Of a stretch of 35,532 nt of DNA, positions 1 through 8,100 are shown piece after piece. The DNA is from Catalimonadaceae bacterium JC749 (GTDB lineage: Bacteria > Bacteroidota > Bacteroidia > Cytophagales > Cyclobacteriaceae), in contig JAJNNC010000025.1 in the NCBI GenBank assembly GCA_021730635.1, forward strand, positions 1 to 35,532, given 5' to 3'. The notes beneath the pieces were generated by a model. It had not been told where the DNA came from. It ran no database searches and saw only the letters and a list, made by a program, of their open reading frames with translations. The position numbers and the translations under genes were made by a program. Position 1 is the first letter of the stretch. Each line of letters starts with the position of its first letter.

Positions 1-344
1 GGTGAAGATGAAAAAATAAAAGCTTGTGTCTAAAAATTATTGTATTCACCAAAAATACGTGAAGATTTTCGCTCTATCCTACAGAACAGGAGTATCTACC
101 TATGAAATTGATAAGAAATACATACAGAATTCGCACTATATTTTCCTTCAACCCATATTTATTTGCCGTCTGGTTTCTTACTAAGGAATATTATTCTTAG
201 AAGTCTTTCATCTCTAGGTGAGAAGCGATAATGTTTATCTGATCCGGACAGTAACTGTAATGGTGTAGGATAGAGGTCTTATAAAGTCAACAGGGTCTGA
301 CTGCACAAGCTAAGAAAAGGGGTAACCCCAAAAAAAATTGGGCG
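1..344. other. Left-edge intergenic stretch, possible end of an upstream gene
   Basis: No gene is supported here. In frame 1 the first ten codons (GEDEKIKACV) run into TAA at 31-33, so the window could begin with the last codons of a plus-strand gene, but ten codons cannot show this. The rest is AT-rich with no open frame of note. It lies beyond the 3' end of the minus-strand hydrolase gene. Confidence 0.3.
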
Positions 345-998
345 TTATATGGTCTTTAAAAACCAATCTCTTGCCCGTATGCCTACCTCTTCCAGGATGC
401 CTGGTTCTTCAGACAAACGGCCTGTTCCTTCTACTACTTTCAGGGCACTTTCTTCTGACAGATATTGCATCAATTCACGATTCAGCTTCAATACCTCCTG
501 ATCCCTACCACCTACCAGCAGTAAGACAGGTACTTTTATCTGGTCTGGCATGGGTTTGCTCAGGTCTGGCCGCCCTTCCAGGGAGACAATGGCACTGATC
601 TTTCCATCTGCTTTGGTAACCGCTTTGAAAGCTGTGGCCACTCCCCTGCTGGCACCAAACAAGCCAATATGTAACCCTTCTGTGCAGGGGTTCTGCTCCA
701 GCCAGTTCCTTACGGCAATGAGTCTGTCGGTGAGTTGATCGATATCAGGAGGGGTGTCCTGTTGTTTTTCTTCATCGGTGAGTAAGTCTACCAGCAGCGT
801 GGCAAACTTCTCCTGCTGGAACAGCTCAGCTACATAATAATTTTGTGTGTTCATACAGTGCCTGCCAGAAAATAGGATAATGGCTTTGCTATCTTTGGGC
901 ACTGTCAGGTGGCCTGTTAATACGACCCCTTGCTGAACTGAGATCATCACTACTTCATCAAAGACCAGAGTTTGGGTAGTTATCATGTCGTTTTTCAT
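345..998 (-). CDS. Dienelactone hydrolase-like alpha/beta hydrolase, catalytic His replaced
   Basis: A 217-residue cytoplasmic protein of the alpha/beta-hydrolase fold. It resembles the small hydrolases found alone or fused to phosphoribosyltransferases in bacteria. The nucleophile elbow is visible as GLFGASRG (Ser117), the acid as VGGRDQEV (Asp166), and the family's EGRPDLSKP and EEPGILEEV segments are present. The histidine that normally lies in a GA-T/G-HLFEEPG motif is Arg194 here (GTGRLSEEPG), and the His-Gly-Ser-Gly oxyanion segment near residue 45 reads FSGRHCMN. Length is full for the family, there is no signal peptide, and the frame is intact, so this is a divergent paralogue rather than a decayed gene. 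The ATG at 998 is the natural start; an ATG four codons in is possible. Enzymatic activity is doubtful; the fold assignment is firm. Confidence 0.8.
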   Translation of the reverse strand: MKNDMITTQTLVFDEVVMISVQQGVVLTGHLTVPKDSKAIILFSGRHCMNTQNYYVAELFQQEKFATLLVDLLTDEEKQQDTPPDIDQLTDRLIAVRNWLEQNPCTEGLHIGLFGASRGVATAFKAVTKADGKISAIVSLEGRPDLSKPMPDQIKVPVLLLVGGRDQEVLKLNRELMQYLSEESALKVVEGTGRLSEEPGILEEVGIRARDWFLKTI

Positions 999-1582
999 GT
1001 ATTAGTTTGGTATAGTTTCTTCCCAACCGCATGGTATTCCATAGAAATGTAGCACCACAACTGCGTCAGGAGTCTGTTGTCAATGTTGTTCTATTGCAGA
1101 AACAAAATATATTTACCTATATCACTAAAATACATAAATATTCTAATAATTTTTACATTATAGGTGTAAATGACTATAAAATTGATAGAATATACATAGT
1201 CTTATAAATTTCCCAATATCCTTCTCTTCAGCGCAATCAACAGACTTCGACGGGGGGAGTATCGGACGCCAACGGAGAAGCCAGAAAGCTGATCTTTAAA
1301 TAATAGCATACAATAGCAATTTATTCATCACTAAATATAATGAGTGACCTGTTGAAGGGTCATTGAAAGCAGGTATTTTTCTCCGAAACCCGACCAATAG
1401 TTTTTTATTCTGAATATAATTATTGACCTTTCATTACTCCTATTTTTCACTTAGGATTATTTTTTGAAACAGGCTATCCCTATCAAAGGATATTTTTTCA
1501 ACTGCTTTTGGCTCAGACCAATATATAGGCTATGTTGGTCTGGGCATACTTTTTTTCATCGATAGATTATAATCATTTTTTT
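999..1582. other. Intergenic region between divergent genes
   Basis: AT-rich spacer of about 580 bases between the divergently oriented hydrolase and DUF892 genes. I see no convincing small gene, RNA or hairpin. A short GC-rich island near 1245-1285 stands out from the surrounding AT-rich DNA without a recognisable function. Promoters for both flanking genes presumably lie here. Confidence 0.4.
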
Positions 1583-2080
1583 ATGTCAGAGGAGCAACTA
1601 CCAAGTATTACAGAGTTATTGCAGGATGAGTTGCTGGATCTTTACAGTGCAGAAATCCAACTGCTGGAAACCCTGTCTGAGCTGTCAAAGGCTACCCGTT
1701 GTCATAGACTAAATGCTATATGGGATACAGAGCTGCAGGAAACCGAAATACGAAAAAACAGGCTGGAGCAAATTGGTCAGTTATTACTGTGCGACATGAA
1801 AGGCAGGCTTTGTCTGCCCATGAAGCAACGCCTTGAGGAAGCAAACGAAGTGATAAAAGGTAGCCTGCAAGCTCAGGAGACTGCTTTTACCGCCATTCTA
1901 CAGGAGATAGCGCATTATACCATTGCAGGATATTGTACGGCGTATCATTTTGCTGAAATATTGGGCTACCCGGAGGTATCTCAACTTTTGTCAGAAACTA
2001 TACAGGAGGTATTACAAATTGATGCTTCAGGCCAAGACATCAATAAAGGAAATATTCGTTCGGAGATGTTGTATGTATAA
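1583..2080 (+). CDS. DUF892 (YciE/YciF-like) ferritin-like protein
   Basis: A 165-residue all-helical protein matching the DUF892/YciE-YciF ferritin-like family. Diagnostic segments are LLQDELLDLYSAEIQLLETL (residues 12-31), LQETEIRKNRLEQIG (51-65), the HYTIAGY helix (111-117) and the FAEILGYPEVSQLLSET helix (123-139). Glu24, the 53-55 acidic cluster, His111 and Glu138 sit where the four-helix bundle would bind a di-metal centre. Family members are linked to stress responses; the biochemical role is not settled. I chose the ATG at 1583 because the domain begins directly after it; an in-frame ATG at 1532 would add 17 residues that do not look like family sequence. The C-terminus (INKGNIRSEMLYV) departs from the usual ending. 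It appears monocistronic. Confidence 0.8.
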   Translation: MSEEQLPSITELLQDELLDLYSAEIQLLETLSELSKATRCHRLNAIWDTELQETEIRKNRLEQIGQLLLCDMKGRLCLPMKQRLEEANEVIKGSLQAQETAFTAILQEIAHYTIAGYCTAYHFAEILGYPEVSQLLSETIQEVLQIDASGQDINKGNIRSEMLYV

Positions 2081-2271
2081 TAAAGTAAGGCTTTTCCAAA
2101 ATGCCGGAACTAGAACCATAGTGATCATAGTGAACTCCATTTTGATCTAAATTAATTGGTGATGTTGAACATACCGGTTTTTGGATTAGCCTTTCTCCTT
2201 ACTGGATCAGCTTATAGGTTTTAGAGCACTTATACACACTTTGTAAAACTGATTGATAATTAAACTACTCA

Positions 2272-2523
2272 ATGATCACAGAATCTACTTTCAATCGATT
2301 TTCTCCCGAACAAAAAGCTACCCTGGTTGACTCCTGTGGAACATATCTTGCCACAAGGTATACCCAATTATATAAGGTAGAATTGTATATTCTAGACGGG
2401 ATATACGTAGAGGTTTGGCGTTCTTTTGCTTTATTTGGCAAATTCAGATCAAAAATCAAACCTGTAGCGGCTTCTATGAAGTTGCTTGAGAAGTATGTGA
2501 AATCTATTGAGCTTGATATTTAG
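2272..2523 (+). CDS. Small conserved-looking hypothetical protein
   Basis: An 83-residue soluble protein that I cannot assign to a named family. It starts at an ATG, has no signal peptide or membrane segment, and its composition is protein-like: an N-terminal helix-like part (FSPEQKATLVDSCGTYLATRY), an alternating hydrophobic stretch (YKVELYILDGIYVEVWR) suggesting beta strands, and a basic helical C-terminus. The layout recalls small uncharacterised Bacteroidota proteins in which a short helix precedes a two-strand 'leucine/tyrosine-rich' hairpin. An opposing ORF at 2265-2459 is less protein-like, so I prefer this strand. It lies about 190 bases after the DUF892 gene on the same strand; co-transcription is possible but not shown. 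Confidence 0.5.
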   Translation: MITESTFNRFSPEQKATLVDSCGTYLATRYTQLYKVELYILDGIYVEVWRSFALFGKFRSKIKPVAASMKLLEKYVKSIELDI

Positions 2524-2659
2524 TGGGTTTTCAGAGATCGAGAATCTCGGCTTATATGCAGGCTTCCGGCTGTCTCCCCGGTTCCTGAAAGTTTACTTTG
2601 CAGAATGACTCATCCTTTTTGGAGACCGGGCCTATGCGGCCCAACCACGTTGGCTGCCG

Positions 2660-2735
2660 GTCTGGGCGACCCCGTCTGGGCGACCCCGTCTGGGCGACCC
2701 CCAGTGGAGCTGCCGGTCTGGGCGACCCCGTCTGG
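2660..2735. repeat. 14-bp GC-rich tandem repeat
   Basis: The unit GTCTGGGCGACCCC occurs at 2660-2673, 2674-2687 and 2688-2701. A 14-base divergent unit follows (CAGTGGAGCTGCCG, 2702-2715), then another exact copy at 2716-2729 and a partial copy at 2730-2735. The larger string CTGCCG plus the repeat recurs exactly 56 bases apart (2654 and 2710), four unit lengths, so the divergent unit keeps the register. The tract is much richer in G+C than its surroundings. A frame running through it (2598-2885) encodes only repeat-derived, low-complexity peptide and is not called as a gene. Confidence 0.85.
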
Positions 2736-2780
2736 AGGATAGCATTTATGACTATTGATTGCTTGTCTTTATGCGATAAA

Positions 2781-2820
2781 ACACCTGAGGACCTGAAAAA
2801 AAGTTCAGGGGTACAGGTGT
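2781..2820. promoter_or_regulatory. Imperfect hairpin upstream of the HU/DUF4469 gene
   Basis: A 40-base inverted repeat with two paired blocks: ACACCTG (2781-2787) with CAGGTGT (2814-2820), and CCTGAA (2791-2796, overlapping the A run) with TTCAGG (2804-2809). An A-rich loop lies between the inner arms. It sits about 95 bases before the ATG of the DNA-binding protein gene. There is no T run, so it is not a convincing terminator; an RNA structure in the leader or an operator is possible. Confidence 0.35.
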
Positions 2821-2915
2821 ACTGTTTTGGGAGTAAAACATTGGCTTCCTTTTTCGTCGCAATCTATTTTGGCGCTGTAAATTGATTGTTAATTCAAAAC
2901 AGCAGTGCAAAGATT

Positions 2916-3605
2916 ATGAACAAGTTGGAATACTATCTCAAAGACAATCCTCTTACACCGGACCCTACAGATTTCTGTGCGGTAGTGCAGCATGGCAAAC
3001 CGGTAGATGACCAGGAACTGGCAGACATGATTCTCTACCGTAGTACAGGGGTGGCTAAATCAGATATCATCCGCATTATAGAAGAGATGAAGATAGCGCT
3101 GAGTCACTTTCTGGTGAATGGCCGTAGCCTGAATACTTCTCTCTTTAATGCCTCCTTTAGCATACAGGGCGTGTTTACCGATGAGGAAGATCGTTTTGAT
3201 CCTGCCCGCCATACCTTAAGTCTCAATGTGAAACCCGGGATAGGACTGAAAGATACCGCAGGTCAGGTCAGCCTGGCGAAAGCCACGCCACCGGTGACGA
3301 ACCCTATTCTCAACAGCTTTACAGATACGGAGAGCGGCACTAAAAACGCACAGATAACACCCGGCGCACCGGGAAAGCTCAATGGCAAAGGCCTTAAATT
3401 TGATCAGGAAGACCCATTACAGGGCGTCTTTTTTATCAACGAGGCTAATAACAGAGAGTACAAGGTAGACAAATTTGTGGAGTGCCATCCTTCCAAGCTG
3501 ATCTTCAAAATACCGACCGGCATGGCGAAGAGTACCTACCGACTGGAAGTGCGCAAAGAAGCGGAAAAATCAGGTCGACTGACAGCCATTTTGCAGGTAG
3601 CGTAA
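2916..3605 (+). CDS. HU-like DNA-binding protein with DUF4469 C-terminal domain
   Basis: A 229-residue protein of the Bacteroidota HU-family 'DNA-binding domain-containing' type. Residues 1 to about 125 form the divergent HU/IHF-like domain. Its signature is NKLEYYLKDNPLTPDPTDF at the N-terminus, then a STGVAKSDIIRIIEE helix and the NTSLFNASFSIQGVF strand pair. Residues about 130-225 match the DUF4469 Ig-like C-terminal domain (NPILNSFTDTES, LNGKGLKFD, GVFFINE, LIFKIPTG). Such proteins are thought to bind DNA, but their role is poorly known. The ATG at 2916 is chosen because family sequence begins exactly there. A strong terminator follows the stop, so it is a single-gene unit. It lies between two unusual repeat arrays. 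Confidence 0.85.
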   Translation: MNKLEYYLKDNPLTPDPTDFCAVVQHGKPVDDQELADMILYRSTGVAKSDIIRIIEEMKIALSHFLVNGRSLNTSLFNASFSIQGVFTDEEDRFDPARHTLSLNVKPGIGLKDTAGQVSLAKATPPVTNPILNSFTDTESGTKNAQITPGAPGKLNGKGLKFDQEDPLQGVFFINEANNREYKVDKFVECHPSKLIFKIPTGMAKSTYRLEVRKEAEKSGRLTAILQVA

Positions 3606-3637
3606 TAAGTTTTGCCAACCAAAACTATGGCGTATAG

Positions 3638-3663
3638 GCTCTCCCCCAGGGAGGGCTTTTTTT
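3638..3663 (+). terminator. Rho-independent terminator of the HU/DUF4469 gene
   Basis: Stem GCTCTCCC (3638-3645) pairs with GGGAGGGC (3649-3656) with one G-T wobble across a CCA loop, followed by seven T at 3657-3663. It lies 33 bases after the stop codon. Confidence 0.8.
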
Positions 3664-3696
3664 GTGAAAACCGGTCTGAATAGCTACCTTATTTTT

Positions 3697-3913
3697 CATT
3701 CTTATGGTTTCCTGTTTTTCATTAGAATGATTTTCCGTTTTTCATTCTAATACTTTTTTGATTTTCATTAGAATGGTTTTCTGATTTTCATTCGAATGCT
3801 TTGCACCAAACCATTCGAATGGCACGCACCCTTTCATTAGAATGGCAACCACCTTCTCATTCTAATGATAACCTCCTTCTCATTGTAATGCTTTGTACTC
3901 TACCCTTTCTAAG
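3697..3913. repeat. Ten-unit 23-bp periodic array with a CATT-NN-AATG palindromic core
   Basis: A 10-base palindrome-like core recurs with an exact 23-base period, starting at 3697, 3720, 3743, 3766, 3789, 3812, 3835, 3858, 3881 and (degenerate) 3904. The cores read CATTCTTATG, CATTAGAATG, CATTCTAATA, CATTAGAATG, CATTCGAATG, CATTCGAATG, CATTAGAATG, CATTCTAATG, CATTGTAATG and CCTTTCTAAG. The CATT and AATG arms are conserved while the central dinucleotide changes. The 13-base inter-core segments drift from T-rich (units 1-4) to A/C-rich (units 5-10), so the cores are better kept than the spacers. The array begins 33 bases after the preceding terminator and lies in a gene-free region. The period of 23 breaks codon frame, which argues against coding. 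Confidence 0.9.
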
Positions 3914-4267
3914 GGCAAACACCTGGTATAGATTGGGTTTATCATTCTGAGAGTTAATACGCTTTACACCAAATTAGTTAAACAGTAGTTTATAACTTAA
4001 TTTTTTTACAAGGCGATTAGTAGCAAATCAAAAACCCTAAAAGAGCCTGTTTTATGATTGTTTTGATACTTTTCCAATCGATGAAAAGTATCCAAAACTC
4101 TTGGAGTTGCACTCCGCGACAAAATATCATTCCTCCCACATACCATTCACACCCTCAACTCCGTTGGGGCCACGATTTTGCCCAGGCTCACGCTTCTTTA
4201 TTCATGCACTTCATAAACCTAAATGGTATTACAAGGGGTGTAAGTTTAGAACAACAAACCCTCTTTG

Positions 4268-4435
4268 ACTGTCATTCCGGCAGTGTAAATACTCTGGGGA
4301 ACTACCCTAGTGGAACTAGAGGCATCTTTGCCATCCCTACCATTGCTTGTTATGGGTAACAGAGCCTCCAAGGATCGATGAAGAATCTACTTTATTGGTT
4401 AGCAATAAGACTGCTCCTTTCGTCGGAATGACAGT
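4268..4435. repeat. 168-bp segment bounded by a 12-bp inverted repeat (MITE-like)
   Basis: ACTGTCATTCCG (4268-4279) is matched exactly in inverse by CGGAATGACAGT (4424-4435). Read on the minus strand the element begins TGTCATTCCGACGAAAGGAG, a type of sequence that I recall as commonly dispersed between genes in Bacteroidota. It encodes no transposase and no target duplication is obvious, so it could be a miniature non-autonomous element or a dispersed intergenic repeat. Copy number cannot be judged here. Confidence 0.45.
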
Positions 4436-4536
4436 ACAAGTGACTATATGATGCCAAACATGCCACACTTGCAACAGTTGCTTCAGATGTTCTCTCTTGG
4501 AATAATAAACAAAGGTAGAAAGTATCCTCCCTAATT

Positions 4537-4975
4537 TTGTCTAAAACTGTGCGTGGGGCCCCCAAAATGCGCGGTCATCCTTGGCTGGTGCGTTTGGAAG
4601 GCCTTGGCACGCGTTGGCTTTGTGCGAAAGTAGCAAGGGATGACTTTTTTGGGCGTCTTTTTCTTTTGTTACTTTTCTTTTGGATGGGCAAAAGAAAAGT
4701 TAGAGCTAGTTTAAAAATTTGGCATTGTACATCCTAGCCAACATGAAATGTTGTTGTTTAATATTGCTTTACTGCTTTGTTCATTTTTTTCTTGATCCGG
4801 CGAGGACCGCAAAAAAACGAACGGCATCGGGAGTCGCCACTCCGGCCGCCGCCAAAAAAGTCAATCGGACCGCCGAAGCGGAAAATTTAAAGCTTCCTTA
4901 CACTTAGCTAACGCACCCTCGCTAAATTTTCGCCCAACGCTCCAAAAAACCTTCATTTTTAACATTTGAACATAC
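4537..4975. repeat. Probable dispersed non-coding repeat with a 12-bp hairpin
   Basis: This stretch is compositionally mixed. A GC-rich part (4545-4630) is followed by a T-rich part with a perfect hairpin: ACTTTTCTTTTG at 4671-4682 and its inverse at 4689-4700, with a 6-base loop. Then come a lysine/alanine-codon-rich part (4795-4880) and a tail rich in GCTAA/GCTCC words. Short open frames across it (4537-4737, 4719-4907) give peptides such as RLFLLLLFFWMGKRK that look like translations of a repeat rather than proteins. I judge it to be a dispersed intergenic sequence; this needs genome-wide copies to confirm. Confidence 0.35.
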
Positions 4976-5189
4976 CCTTGTATGTACACGACTGCTTTAT
5001 TCTAATACCTTTTTACACTGAATGAATAAACGAATCACCCTTCCTGCCTGTAAGAAATCAACCGCATAGGGTAAATTACACGCCTAAAGGAGTAAAGCAC
5101 CGGGTAGGGCAGCACACTGTAAGATGAACAGAATTTCTTCCGGTTCCCCTATCCTTATCAACAGGCCATGCAGGCTCACTCAAAAAATA

Positions 5190-8100
5190 TCAGCTAAGCT
5201 GTTTCAAATGCTCTTCCAGGGAAGCGATCACCTGTTTGATGCTGATGTCCACTTGTTGCCGAACCTCTTCAATCTGTGCTTGCGGGGCTTTTTCCCTGAC
5301 CAAAGCATGACCCTGTTCCAGTAAAGCTTTCAGCTCCTGCAAAGACAGCATATCCAGAAGTACATGGGCTTTATGGATCATATTGCCGAGGGCTTCTTCA
5401 TCCTGCTTAGCCATCGCCGTGGCTACCTCCTGTTGCATGATGTGTAAATCACGGATGCTTTTCTCATAAAATACTTTCAGCCGCTCCTTATCCTTGAAAA
5501 ACTCCACAACTTTGTGAATATCCACAGTAGAAGCAGCAGATACCGCGGCATGGTTATGCGTCGGATTTCCCGCTGGCACCTCAGCCGATGGTTTCTTCTT
5601 TCTTCCGCTGGCATAACGGATCAGCTTTTGCCGTAAATCAGTCGGGTCTACGGGTTTGGTGATTATATCGGTAAAGAGAGTCGCTTCCTGATGTTTCTCT
5701 ACTTCATGCGTTGTGTCGGCGGTCAGGGCGATAATGGGCACCTTTTTGTAGCCTTTTAAAGCTCTGATCTCCTTGGCAGCCTCGTAGCCATCCATGAGAG
5801 GCATACGTACATCCATCAGGATGAGGTCGTAGTTTGTTTGCTGAGCCATAACTACGGCTTGTTTACCATCAGCAGCTTCATCAGGTGTTAATGTCCACCA
5901 TTCTTGCAGGAATTGTTTGACCACCATGCGGTTAATATCCACATCTTCTACTAGCAACAGCCTCAATTGGGGCATGGCCGCTTCATTTTCCTGGTGAGTT
6001 GCCATATCTGCCAAAGAAGTAGCAGTGGCTGAACTCTCTTTTACAGGCAGCGTAAAAAAGAAACGAGTACCTTTCCCTACCTTACTTTCCACGGCTATCT
6101 GGCTGCCCATCAGCTCCAATAATAGCTTGGTAATGGTTAAACCCAATCCGGTACCGCCATATTGCCTCACGGTAGAGAGGTCTGCCTGGGTAAAGGCATC
6201 AAAGATATCAGGTAGTTTATCCTCCGGGATGCCAATGCCTGTATCTGTCACGGAGAAATCTACCCATAGCCTATCTCCTTCCTGGCGGTTGAGGGAGGCT
6301 TCTACCGTGACCTGCCCCTGATGCGTAAACTTCAGGGCATTGCTGATCAGGTTATTCAGCACCTGAGAAAGCCTCAACTGATCGGTACGTATGACAGCAG
6401 GTAGGGCTTCGTCTATATCAAACACAAGTTGATTATCTTTCTCTTTCGCAACAGACTGATAGGTCTTCTGTAGGCTATTCAGGAGCACAGGGAGGTTCAC
6501 TTCCGTTTCTTCTATGCTCACTTTGCCTACCTGTAGCTTACTAAAGTCCAGAATGTCGTTGACCAGCATCATCAGGTTCTGGGAAGAGAACATCAAGGAC
6601 TGCAGGTTTTCCTGCTGGTCGGCTCTGGGGTCTCTTTGCAACAGCAGATGCGATAAGCCGATCACGGCATTGAGAGGCGTACGTATCTCATGGCTCATAT
6701 GGGCCAGGAAATCTTCCTTCGCCTTGGCCGATTGTTCGGCCTGTTCTTTGGCCTGCCTGAGATCCTCTTCCATCTGCACCCTTTCCGTATGATCGCGCAT
6801 GATCTTCAGAAAGCCACGTACATTGCCATCTCGAAGGGGCATGGTAACCCCGCTGCCCCAGAAGCGGCTCCCATCTTTACGCACATGCCACCGCTCATTG
6901 TCGGCACGGCTTTGTTCTTTGGCTTTTTCCATCTCTTTTTCCGGTATCTGCTGTTCCCTGTCTTCCATCGTAAAGAGAATGTCACCGGGCTGTCCGATGA
7001 TTTCTTCTTTCGTATAGCCAAATATTTGTTCTGCCCCTGTGTTCCAGCCAGTGACCTTTCCCTGCATGTCCATGGTGAAGATGGCATAGTCTATGGCACT
7101 TTCCAGGATCAAACGAAGATGCTCTTCATTCTGACGAATGGCTTCCTCTGCCTGCTTCTGTCCGCTAATGTCAAGCACAAACTCAACCATCTCTTCTTCG
7201 CTGATTTTAAGGCCAGCAAACAAACCCCACCAGCGTGAACCGTCTTTGCGGAAATATTGCTTTTCATAGGGGGTGCTTTGACCTTTCTCCTCAAGCTCTG
7301 CCACCGCCTGCTCAGAAGCCTCATGAAATTCTTCCGGGGTCAGTTCCTGCCAGGTTAGTCCCTCTACCTCCTCATGGCTAAACCCTGCCATGTTTAAGAA
7401 TGCCTGGTTCACTTGTCTGATCCTGAAATCAGCGTCCCAGAAGATGACGCCTACCGTTTCAATGCCGAGTGTTCGCCGTAGTCGTTCCTCACTCTGCCGT
7501 AACTCTTCCTCTGCCTGCTTGCGGTCACTGATATCGAGGCAGTACTCTACGAGGGTACCATCGCCCAGGCTGGCACCGGCAAACAGCATCCAGGAGCGGG
7601 AGCCATCTTTGCGTAGATACTCCTTCTCATAGGGACCGATACGCCCTGTTTCCTCCATTTGCCGTAGCTGCTGCTCACTGACCGCTATATATTCCGGGGG
7701 CGTCAACATTCTCCAGGACAATGTGCCGGATTTGATCTCCTCCCGGGTATAGCCAAACATGTGCAGAAAAGTGTTGTTAGCATCCAGGAGTGTGTCAGAT
7801 GCATCAAAGATCAACACGCCTACCCCCTCAATGTTGACCATCTTCTGCAACCGGGCCTCGCTCTTCCGCAACGTCTCTTCCGATTGCTTCTTCTCCGTGA
7901 TATCGCGGATGCCCAGCAGAACAAGCTGAACTTGATCCAGGCGGCGGGCATTCAGCAGCATCACCCGAAAACCTATATCTTCAAAGTTGTGTGTGACCTC
8001 ATAATCATTGAAGACATGGTTTTCCGGCAATACTTCCTCCAGCAGTTTCTTTAAATCCGGTATGTTCCACTGCCCATTGCCCAGATCGTAAATCCTCTGG

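Larger units (their letters stand above)
2524..2915. other. Repeat-bearing intergenic region before the HU/DUF4469 gene
   Basis: About 390 bases without a supported gene. It contains the 14-bp tandem repeat and the 40-base hairpin, plus a short inverted pair AGACCGG (2623-2629) and CCGGTCT (2657-2663) that leads into the repeat. A TTG-initiated in-frame extension from 2886 into the next gene exists but lacks family similarity. Confidence 0.4.
3664..5189. other. Gene-free, repeat-rich interval of about 1.5 kb
   Basis: No credible protein gene lies between the HU/DUF4469 gene and the large kinase gene. The interval holds the 23-bp array, the 168-bp inverted-repeat segment and the hairpin-containing probable dispersed repeat. 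The frame 4054-4359 spans the inverted-repeat segment and has no protein-like character. 4976-5189 shows nothing recognisable. Confidence 0.5.

Noticed and set aside
2598-2885. Open frame of 95 residues
   Set aside because: It runs through the 14-bp tandem repeat and the hairpin; the peptide is repeat-derived (RLGDPVWATPSG) with no family features.
2886-2915. TTG start extending the HU/DUF4469 protein by ten residues
   Set aside because: Family sequence starts at the ATG at 2916 (MNKLEYYLKDN).
3697-3913. CRISPR array
   Set aside because: The conserved core is only 10 bases, it is palindromic with a changing centre, intervening segments are 13 bases and partly similar to each other, and no cas gene is present.
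4054-4359. Open frame of 101 residues
   Set aside because: It overlaps the inverted-repeat-bounded element, has no domain or signal peptide and atypical composition.
4537-4907. Two short open frames with hydrophobic or Lys/Ala-rich peptides
   Set aside because: They translate a hairpin and patchy low-complexity DNA; better explained as a dispersed non-coding repeat. The Lys/Ala stretch is not a convincing histone H1-like protein.
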